Made by a program: the position numbers and the translations under genes. From Fidelibacterota bacterium (GTDB lineage: Bacteria; Marinisomatota; Marinisomatia; Marinisomatales; UBA8229), in contig NYYF01000066.1 in NCBI GenBank assembly GCA_002686675.1, forward strand, positions 1-11,649: a stretch of DNA of 11,649 bases. Direction: 5' to 3'. Position 1 is the first letter of the stretch; every line of letters begins with the position of its first letter. Below the pieces are notes generated by a model. It was not told the DNA's origin. It ran no database searches and saw only the letters and a program-made list of their open reading frames with translations. Positions 5,707 to 11,649 of this stretch are shown in pieces.

Positions 5707-8517
5707 ATGAATCTTTCTAAGATATTTCCCAAAGAACGTTTATTAGATAATCCAATTTTTCGTTTGGCTTATTCACATGATGCCAGTATGTATCGTCTTG
5801 TTCCTAAATCTGTGGTCCGCCCGCAGGATGAGAAGGAAGTTAAATCTCTATTAGAATATTGTCGGGATATGCATACACCGGTTACCTTTCGTGCTGGTGG
5901 TACATCCTTATCTGGGCAATCTATTACTGAAGGAATTATTGCTGAAATCATCCAAAATTGGGAACAACACAAAGAAATGAACTCAGGGAAACAAATAGAA
6001 CTTCAACCTGGAGTAATCGGAGCAAGAGCCAATATATACCTTAAGCCATACCAGCGAATTATAGGGCCTGATCCAGCTTCAATAAATGTAGCGAGAATCG
6101 GAGGTATTGTATCAAACAATTCCTCCGGAATGGTGTGCGGAGTTGATAATAATACTTACCATACCCTGGACTCGATTCGCTTTATTTTATCAAGTGGACA
6201 TACCTACGACACATCAGTTCAAAGCCATTACCAAATATTTACTGAAAAGGAATCTGTCCTTTCTGAAGCTCTACTCCAATGTAAACGTGAGATAGAATCC
6301 AATCATAATCTGGTTAATAAAATTCGGGCTAAATATCGTATTAAGAATACGTTAGGGTATTCTCTTAATTCTTTTCTTGACTATGAACATCCCTTGGATA
6401 TATTTGCCCATTTATTAGTAGGTGCAGAAGGTACACTGGCTTTTATCTCTCAGGTAACTTTAAATACAGTTCCAGATCCACCACTTAAAACAACAGGGCT
6501 TGTTTTGTTTGACTCTGTTGATAAAACCATTCAAGCCCTTCCAATGTTAATCGATGCTGGAGCAGATGCAGTTGAACTATTAGATGATGCTTCTCTGAGA
6601 ACGGTGCAGTATTTAAAAACTCCACCATTTGATCCAAAAATTATCCGGACAGATATGGCAGGCTTATTATTCGAATTCCAAGAGTATAATCAACACTCTA
6701 TTGACAAATTAGTCAAAAATATCCCTATTGAATTACAAAAGGTTGGATGTGTTCTATCTTTTGGACCTACTAAAGATGAAGCAACCCGAATACAATTATG
6801 GAACCTTAGAAAAGGACTGTATCCCACGGTAGGTGCAATGAGAGACAAAGGCACAAGTGTTATCACAGAAGATTTATGTTACCATTACAACGATTTACCC
6901 GAAGTTATAAAGGAATTACGTATTATTTGTCAAAAGTGGAGGTACGATGACTCAGTAATTTTTGGGCATGCCAAAGAGGGAAATCTTCATTTTGCTGCCT
7001 CCATGGATTTTAATAGTTCTGACGGTGTGAAACGTTTTGATGGGTTGTTGAAAGATATAGCAGAATTGACTGTAGATAAATTTAATGGTTCCTTAAAAGC
7101 TGAACACGGAACTGGCAGAAATATGGCCCCTTTTGTTGAATATGAATGGGGAGGCGAACTCTATCAAATCATGTGGAAAATAAAACAAAACGCTGATCCT
7201 GAAGGAATTTTAAATCCTGATGTTTTATTAACCAAAGATCAAAAGCTTCACATAAAAAATTTAAAACCCATACCGATTGTTGATGATAGCGTGGATTTAT
7301 GTGTGGAATGCGGATTCTGTGAACCGGTTTGTCCTTCTGCTGGATTGAGTTTGACACCAAGACAAAGGATTGTAATTGCAAGAGAACTACGTCTTAATGA
7401 AAAAGATACTAGAATCAACCAAAAAAAAATACTGGAAGATATTGATTACAATTCCAATAAAACCTGCGCTTCGGACGGTCTGTGTGAGCTTATGTGCCCC
7501 GTAAATATAAACACAGGTAATTTTGTGAAAACTTTACGGAAAGATTCCCACTCAAAAGCAGGGAACTGGTGTGTGGCTTGGATACAAAATCATTTCAAAT
7601 TTACCCAGTCAGTTTTACGGGGTTTAATCACTATAACACATTGGTGGAGCAAGTTTATTGGAGATTCTATTCCCCATGTACTATCAAAAGTGTTAAATAA
7701 GGCAACGAACCGTTCAACTCCAATATGGAATAAAAATTTATCAACACCATCTGTTAGCCTACGTGCTTCAGAATTTAAAAATAATATTGATTTCATTTAT
7801 TATCCTTCCTGTGTCGGTCGGGTAATTAGTGCAAATAATGCCAGAGAATCTTTAAGCAAGGTATTGATTGACTTATGTGAATTCTCAAATATTCAGTTAT
7901 TTATACCTGAAAAAATACAAGGAACCTGTTGCGGGATGCCATTTAGCTCAAAAGGCTATATACAGGCTGGAAAAACCATGACTGAACAAACTGTTGATCT
8001 CATTTTTAAAGTATCAGAACAGGGGAAAATCCCTATTTTGGTGGACACAACTCAATGTTCTTTTCATCTGATAGAGGCTGGAGCAGATCTTGATAAAATT
8101 TATCAAGAAAAGTGGAAGCAATTAGTTTTTGTTGATGTTCTTCCTTTTCTCACTGAATTGGTGAAAGGAAAAGATCAACCACAATTGGATCGTGATATAA
8201 TTTTACATCCTACCTGCTCAACCCAAAAAATGGAAAATGTTGATTTAATGATTTCACTTGCAGAAAAATGCGCGACAAAGGTTATTATTCCTGAAAATTA
8301 TGGTTGTTGTGGCTTCGCTGGTGACAGGGGATTACTTTTACCTGAATTAACAAAATTTGCTACAAAAGATGAGGTGAAATCTCTAAAAAATATTAGTATA
8401 AAAGTCAATGGCTACTCCTCCAGCCGTACGTGTGAGATTGGGATGATGACAGCAACAAATCACAACTATGAATCCATTGTATTTTTAGTGAGAGATTATT
8501 TGCAGTCAAATGTATAA
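5707..8517 (+). CDS. FAD- and Fe-S-containing D-2-hydroxyacid (D-lactate-type) dehydrogenase, Dld-II/YdiJ-like
   Basis: This 936-residue protein fuses the parts split in GlcD/GlcF-type enzymes. FAD_binding_4 (about 38-245) has the glycine-rich RAGGTSLSGQS (62-72) and GPDPASINVARIGGIVSNNS (120-139). FAD-oxidase C (about 255-515) has FGHAKEGNLHF (419-429) and AEHGTGR (465-471). A ferredoxin-like region has C532, C535, C538, C542-P and C587, C593, C597-P. Two CCG-type domains carry YYPSC (C702) with CCG at 741-743, and HPTC (C837) with CCG at 867-869. The length fits the one-polypeptide D-lactate or D-2-hydroxyglutarate dehydrogenases of Shewanella and E. coli. The expected reaction is oxidation of a D-2-hydroxyacid to the 2-oxoacid, passing electrons through FAD and Fe-S to a quinone or similar acceptor. 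No membrane segment is obvious, so peripheral membrane attachment is likely. Lactate, glycolate and 2-hydroxyglutarate cannot be told apart here. Confidence 0.92.
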   Translation: MNLSKIFPKERLLDNPIFRLAYSHDASMYRLVPKSVVRPQDEKEVKSLLEYCRDMHTPVTFRAGGTSLSGQSITEGIIAEIIQNWEQHKEMNSGKQIELQPGVIGARANIYLKPYQRIIGPDPASINVARIGGIVSNNSSGMVCGVDNNTYHTLDSIRFILSSGHTYDTSVQSHYQIFTEKESVLSEALLQCKREIESNHNLVNKIRAKYRIKNTLGYSLNSFLDYEHPLDIFAHLLVGAEGTLAFISQVTLNTVPDPPLKTTGLVLFDSVDKTIQALPMLIDAGADAVELLDDASLRTVQYLKTPPFDPKIIRTDMAGLLFEFQEYNQHSIDKLVKNIPIELQKVGCVLSFGPTKDEATRIQLWNLRKGLYPTVGAMRDKGTSVITEDLCYHYNDLPEVIKELRIICQKWRYDDSVIFGHAKEGNLHFAASMDFNSSDGVKRFDGLLKDIAELTVDKFNGSLKAEHGTGRNMAPFVEYEWGGELYQIMWKIKQNADPEGILNPDVLLTKDQKLHIKNLKPIPIVDDSVDLCVECGFCEPVCPSAGLSLTPRQRIVIARELRLNEKDTRINQKKILEDIDYNSNKTCASDGLCELMCPVNINTGNFVKTLRKDSHSKAGNWCVAWIQNHFKFTQSVLRGLITITHWWSKFIGDSIPHVLSKVLNKATNRSTPIWNKNLSTPSVSLRASEFKNNIDFIYYPSCVGRVISANNARESLSKVLIDLCEFSNIQLFIPEKIQGTCCGMPFSSKGYIQAGKTMTEQTVDLIFKVSEQGKIPILVDTTQCSFHLIEAGADLDKIYQEKWKQLVFVDVLPFLTELVKGKDQPQLDRDIILHPTCSTQKMENVDLMISLAEKCATKVIIPENYGCCGFAGDRGLLLPELTKFATKDEVKSLKNISIKVNGYSSSRTCEIGMMTATNHNYESIVFLVRDYLQSNV

Positions 8518-8640
8518 TAATAAAACAAATATAATTAACTTTTCGCTACCAATTTTGTAAAAACTCTAATGACTTATTTAAAATAAATGAATAATATTTT
8601 CACTAAATTATTATGATCAGATGAAATATTTTACGAAAAC
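8518..8640. other. AT-rich intergenic gap
   Basis: These 123 bp between the dehydrogenase and the FecR-type gene are very AT-rich. No GC stem with a T-run and no convincing promoter or Shine-Dalgarno is visible. The gap is longer than any within the upstream group, so a new transcription unit may start here. Confidence 0.4.
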
Positions 8641-10884
8641 ATGAGTATATTTTCAAAATACAGTGGTACAATAATCATCTTTTTATCTCTTTCTATTCTG
8701 GAAGTGGTACAGTCTGAAACGATTGCCCGCATGATAAAAACCAAAGGTGAGGTTATGATAAAAAGACTGGGCAGCTCTGGGTATGACAAAGTTGCTAAAC
8801 CGGGGGTCGAAATCAATAATGGTGATGCGTGCGAAGTGGGAAGTCAGGAATTTGCAGCGGTAGTTTATTTAGATGACCGTTCTATTGTTAAAATAAAGGA
8901 AAATACCCGGTTTCAATTTATTGATACCCCAAATACGCGTACTGTAAATATTGAATTAGGTACCCTTTTAAATGATATAAAAACACAAAATAATTCAAAA
9001 GCATTTCGTATAGAAACTCCTGTATCAGTTGCATCGGTAAAGGGAACAAAATTCGCTGTAGTTGTAAATCCATCTGGTGTTGATCAATTTTATGGAATGG
9101 AAGGAAGAGTAGAGGTTATGAATCTGGTAACGGGTAAAACTGTTTCATTGACACCAGGGACAAAAGTTATTTCCGATATAGCAGGAAACATTATTCAGGC
9201 ACCTGCAACCCCGAATGAATACCCGGAAGATCCAGATCCTGAAGTAGAAGAGCTTCCACGGGGGGAAGAAATAAAAGAAGATATCAAGGAAGAACCAAAA
9301 AAAGTTGAGAAAAAACAAATTGAACAAGAACCTGCACCGGAATTTGAAGAGGAAATAAAGGAGATAGAGGAGGAACCAATTGAGGATTCTCCTGTTGAAC
9401 CATCAGAGCCTGAAGAAGAAATGTTAGAGAAAGCACAATCTGGCAAATCGTTTAGTATGGGGCTTAGCATTGGTTCAGCGACTATTGATGAAACAATGTA
9501 TAACCAATTTTCTTTGCGTCCTGAATTCTCTTTTGGAAAATTTGGCATCGGGTTGGATCTTGGGTTGTATATTGATAACGAAGGAAATATACTGAAAGAC
9601 ACGTGGGATATTAGCCAGGACCCTTCACTCATTCTTGATAAATTTCTATTTATACGCTGGGGAAAGGAGACTGATCCCTTCTGGATTAAATGGGGAAGCC
9701 TGGAAAATGTAACTCTTGGATATGGCGGTCTGGTAAATGGATATTCAAATATGATGGAGTTTCCATCGGTTCGTCGCGTGGGTATAAACAGTGGCTTTAA
9801 TCTGGGAGGATTTACAGGGAATATATTTGTTGCAAATTTGAAAGACTTCTCCAGGGGCGGATCACTCGTCGGTATAAGAGGCAGTTATACACTGTCAAAA
9901 ACCTTTCCATTGAAACTAGGCTTTAATGTAGTGACAGATATGAATCAATTTGCCGGATTGACTGACAAAGATGATGATACCTATCCAGATATTTTTGATG
10001 ATTTCCCTGAGGATAGTACTTTGTGGAACGATACTGATGGGGATGGAATCCCTGACCCGCATTCTGGTATTGATAGCAGTATGTGGGATATAGATGCTGA
10101 TGGTAATAATATTTTAGATGATGATGAAAGTGATCTTTCATTAAAACAAACTCCATTTAATATTGAAGGAAAGCAGGCTGCTGCAACAGGATTTTCTTTT
10201 GACATCGGTTACCCGATAATGAAGACAAAAATTATGACAGTTGAAATTTATTCTGAATATAGTATGTTGAATTTTCCAGCCGTAAATGATGAACAATTCA
10301 CCCGACCAAACCGAGAAGGGACAGGGATAACAATTCCTGGAGTTAGAGCAAATTTATTCAAGTTTCTGAATTTGACCCTGGAATTCCGTATTAAAGAAGA
10401 TTATTTTATTCCACAATTCTTTGACCAGGCTTATGATCTCACTCGTGTAGTTCCAGATTTTAGTGGTGATACAACCACAGTATTTACAAAGGACATGTTA
10501 AGTTTTAATAGTCCTAATTCAAATGAATCCACTAATGGTCTTTTTGGTTCAGCGGGATTTAATATATTTAATTTTGTTACTTTGGAGGCATCCTATACCA
10601 GCATGAAAGCCGACACAACTGAATTCAACAGCTTCAATGCAGTCTTGGCACTGAATGCTGAAAATATACCAAAATTCAGCGTGGCATCAGCATACTATCA
10701 GCATAACAATGATAAAGATCCTTTCAAAATTGAATCAGAAAATTCAGTGTTCGGTTATAGAATTGGGTGGGAAGTGAGTAAAGGTGTAAGTTTAATTTGG
10801 AATTATTGTCAGTTTTACCGGGATACAGGAATTGGACTTGAACCAGTAAAGCAAACATCCATTGAAACAGCATTTAGTTTTTAG
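8641..10884 (+). CDS. FecR-domain outer-membrane beta-barrel protein with acidic linker and calcium-type insert
   Basis: This 747-residue protein begins with a signal peptide (MSIFSKYSGTIIIFLSLSIL, cleavage probably near residues 25-26). Residues about 30-165 match a FecR-type domain: TKGEVMIKR, a stretch ending in INNGDACEVGSQEFAAVVYL, then DDRSIVKIKENTRFQF and IETPVSVASVKGTKFAV. Residues about 190-270 form a Glu/Pro/Lys linker. From about 275 to the end alternating hydrophobic strands and the terminal aromatic residue (SIETAFSF) suggest a beta-barrel. Residues 442-498 are an Asp-rich insert with TSP3-like DxDxDGxxD units (DTDGDGIPD, DIDADGNNILDDDE), probably a calcium-binding loop. There is no adjacent sigma factor or TonB receptor, so this is not a classical FecIR signalling gene; the FecR fold may instead bind peptidoglycan or another partner in the periplasm. 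No Shine-Dalgarno is seen. The selenoprotein gene follows after 18 bp. Confidence 0.82.
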   Translation: MSIFSKYSGTIIIFLSLSILEVVQSETIARMIKTKGEVMIKRLGSSGYDKVAKPGVEINNGDACEVGSQEFAAVVYLDDRSIVKIKENTRFQFIDTPNTRTVNIELGTLLNDIKTQNNSKAFRIETPVSVASVKGTKFAVVVNPSGVDQFYGMEGRVEVMNLVTGKTVSLTPGTKVISDIAGNIIQAPATPNEYPEDPDPEVEELPRGEEIKEDIKEEPKKVEKKQIEQEPAPEFEEEIKEIEEEPIEDSPVEPSEPEEEMLEKAQSGKSFSMGLSIGSATIDETMYNQFSLRPEFSFGKFGIGLDLGLYIDNEGNILKDTWDISQDPSLILDKFLFIRWGKETDPFWIKWGSLENVTLGYGGLVNGYSNMMEFPSVRRVGINSGFNLGGFTGNIFVANLKDFSRGGSLVGIRGSYTLSKTFPLKLGFNVVTDMNQFAGLTDKDDDTYPDIFDDFPEDSTLWNDTDGDGIPDPHSGIDSSMWDIDADGNNILDDDESDLSLKQTPFNIEGKQAAATGFSFDIGYPIMKTKIMTVEIYSEYSMLNFPAVNDEQFTRPNREGTGITIPGVRANLFKFLNLTLEFRIKEDYFIPQFFDQAYDLTRVVPDFSGDTTTVFTKDMLSFNSPNSNESTNGLFGSAGFNIFNFVTLEASYTSMKADTTEFNSFNAVLALNAENIPKFSVASAYYQHNNDKDPFKIESENSVFGYRIGWEVSKGVSLIWNYCQFYRDTGIGLEPVKQTSIETAFSF

Positions 10885-10890
10885 ATAAAA

Positions 10891-10897
10891 AAGGAGG
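10891..10897 (+). promoter_or_regulatory. Strong Shine-Dalgarno for the selenoprotein gene
   Basis: AAGGAGG ends 5 nt before ATG 10903. It is the best match to the anti-Shine-Dalgarno in the window; neighbouring large genes have none. It settles the start codon of the short gene. Confidence 0.85.
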
Positions 10898-10902
10898 AAC
10901 AA

Positions 10903-11133
10903 ATGAACATATCCATTGAATACTGCAATGCATGAAATTATTTACCTAGAGCAGCCAGTATGGCTACCAAACTCCTTGAAAAATATGGAAATAGCATAAC
11001 TGATTTTTCCCTAAAACCATCCGGTGGTGGTGTGTATGAAGTGGAAAAGAACGGAAAGTTGATTTTTTCAAAAAAATCTTTAGACCGGTTCCCTGAATTA
11101 GATGAAATTATTGCCCTGATTGATGAAAAATAA
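10903..11133 (+). CDS. selW: SelW-like selenoprotein (Rdx family) with in-frame TGA = selenocysteine
   Basis: Reading TGA 10933-10935 as selenocysteine gives 76 residues from ATG 10903 to TAA 11131-11133, close to the usual size of bacterial SelW-like proteins. The redox motif is C8-N-A-U11 within IEYCNA-U-NYLPRAASMA, exactly where Rdx-family proteins carry CxxU or CxxC in the loop after the first strand. Downstream family features continue in frame: PRAAxxA helix, DFSLKPSGGGVYEVEKNGKL, then FPELDEI. SelW-type proteins are thioredoxin-like cytoplasmic thiol oxidoreductases thought to act in redox protection; the bacterial substrate is unknown. A SECIS-like stem-loop follows the TGA, and a strong Shine-Dalgarno precedes the ATG. 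It follows the barrel gene by 18 bp and overlaps the next gene by 11 bp. If TGA were a stop, only a 10-residue peptide would be made. Alternatives (nonsense mutation, sequencing error) are less likely given the exact site. Confidence 0.9.
10933..10975 (+). promoter_or_regulatory. Bacterial SECIS-like element following the Sec TGA
   Basis: After the UGA, AGCC (10953-10956) pairs with GGCT (10962-10965) around the 5-nt loop AGTAT, which presents a GU (10958-10959). The stem can extend by G10951-C10967 across one C-A mismatch, and GAG 10949-10951 with CTC 10972-10974 is an alternative lower pairing. The loop G is 23 nt after the UGA, within the roughly 16-37 nt spacing described for bacterial SECIS elements. 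The stem was found by eye and not energy-tested. Confidence 0.7.
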
Positions 11134-11649
11134 TCTTTTCTTTACGTTGTTTTTCTTCTGGTCGCTTGGAATATCCCAGGAAGGGGAGATAATTCCACTT
11201 AGCCAAAAAGTGGGAAGTGAGATTGATCCGGAAGAAAATATATTTTACACTATTTTCCCTGAAATAAAGGGGTTTGTCAGTGGTCAATTTTATGAAGTAG
11301 ACAAAAACAGGTATATAGTGCGAATTGTTTTTATTGAATACAGTCACAAAAGATTGTCGCAAAAATCCTTTACTCTCAGGGAGTTTGTAGCGTTACAGAA
11401 TTATGTCAATAGACAAGAGATGATTACCGAATCGGAAAGGAAATATATTAGTGGAGAATTAACTTATCTTAATACCGATAAAGTAATTAAATCCATACCC
11501 TTAAACCAGCTTGTCGTAATGAAACATAGAGACAATAAAAAAATTAGGGGTACTATGAGATCATATGATGGGAAACACATTGAAATCCAAACTCCCATTT
11601 CAATTATTTCTGTTCCAATTTGGGAGTTAGAAAATATTTCTTACCGACC
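11123..11649 (+). CDS. Secreted protein of unknown function (C-terminus off the right edge)
   Basis: ATG 11123 opens a frame that stays open to the window edge (175 codons plus 2 bases). It starts with a signal peptide (MKNNLFFTLFFFWSLGISQ, likely cleaved near SQ-EG), with no lipobox. The remainder is a mix of charged and beta-prone stretches: FYTIFPEIKGFVSGQFYEV, NRYIVRIVFIEY, FTLREFVALQNYVNRQEM, and later IRGTMRSYDGKHIEIQTPIS. The last part (GTMRSYDGKHIEIQTP...ISVPIWELENI) resembles a small beta-barrel or SH3-like turn in style, but no family is recognised. The ATG overlaps the end of the selenoprotein gene by 11 bp and has no Shine-Dalgarno, so translation is probably coupled. It should be exported, whereas the SelW-like protein should be cytoplasmic, so a direct partnership is not obvious. 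Confidence 0.8.
   Translation, partial: MKNNLFFTLFFFWSLGISQEGEIIPLSQKVGSEIDPEENIFYTIFPEIKGFVSGQFYEVDKNRYIVRIVFIEYSHKRLSQKSFTLREFVALQNYVNRQEMITESERKYISGELTYLNTDKVIKSIPLNQLVVMKHRDNKKIRGTMRSYDGKHIEIQTPISIISVPIWELENISYR

Noticed and set aside
8518..8640. Rho-independent terminator after the dehydrogenase
   Set aside because: Only weak AT-rich inverted repeats are present, such as TTATTTAAAATAA; there is no GC stem followed by a T-run.
9195..9632. A 145-codon minus-strand Ser-rich ORF
   Set aside because: It is the antisense shadow of the Glu/Pro-rich linker of the FecR-type protein; GAA/GAG-rich codons read backwards give Ser/Phe-rich sequence.
8641..10884. Classical FecR anti-sigma regulator of a FecI/FecA system
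   Set aside because: The protein has a cleavable-type signal peptide and a large beta-barrel instead of a cytoplasmic anti-sigma part and single membrane helix, and no sigma factor or TonB-dependent receptor is adjacent.
10933..10935. TGA read as a normal stop, making the gene a 10-codon fragment or pseudogene
   Set aside because: Family sequence continues in frame without other stops to a natural TAA, the TGA is exactly at the redox position of CxxU, and a SECIS-like stem and strong Shine-Dalgarno are present.

Overview
The window reads as a piece of an AT-rich bacterial chromosome from the Fibrobacteres-Chlorobi-Bacteroidetes (FCB) side of the tree. The best guess is Candidatus Marinimicrobia (SAR406) or a close marine relative. 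This is inferred from protein style: plant-type leucine-rich repeats capped by Cys-rich ends, the 'GCMDATACNYNPDA' module, tandem DCAGECGG units, a FecR-plus-beta-barrel protein with an Asp-rich calcium-type insert, and mostly Shine-Dalgarno-less starts. No rRNA, tRNA, insertion sequence, phage gene or CRISPR array is visible.

Layout. (1) Positions 1-3845, minus strand: one uninterrupted reading frame of at least 1281 codons, running off the left edge. It encodes a giant secreted protein with a signal peptide, two LRR arrays, a Cys-rich low-complexity section, a predicted seven-bladed propeller and an acidic C-terminal module. The frame has no ATG start and no end inside the window, so it is easily missed. 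(2) Positions 3846-4046: divergent intergenic region. (3) Positions 4047-8517, plus strand: a colinear group made of a TlpA/ResA-like thiol-disulfide oxidoreductase, a 40-residue Arg-rich mini-protein, a hotdog-fold acyl-CoA thioesterase, and a large FAD/Fe-S D-2-hydroxyacid (D-lactate-type) dehydrogenase. (4) Positions 8641-11649, plus strand: a FecR-domain outer-membrane beta-barrel protein, then a small SelW-like selenoprotein read through an in-frame TGA, then an overlapping secreted protein of unknown function cut by the right edge.

The most notable item is the selenoprotein at 10903-11133. A CxxU redox motif, Rdx-family sequence continuing after the TGA, a SECIS-like stem-loop just downstream and the strongest Shine-Dalgarno in the window all agree. 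If correct, the organism makes selenocysteine, and the gene sits in a cluster of envelope proteins (barrel, selenoprotein, exported protein). Together with the TlpA-like protein, this gives the window two separate thiol/selenol redox functions next to envelope genes. Links between the groups are inference from order and spacing only.
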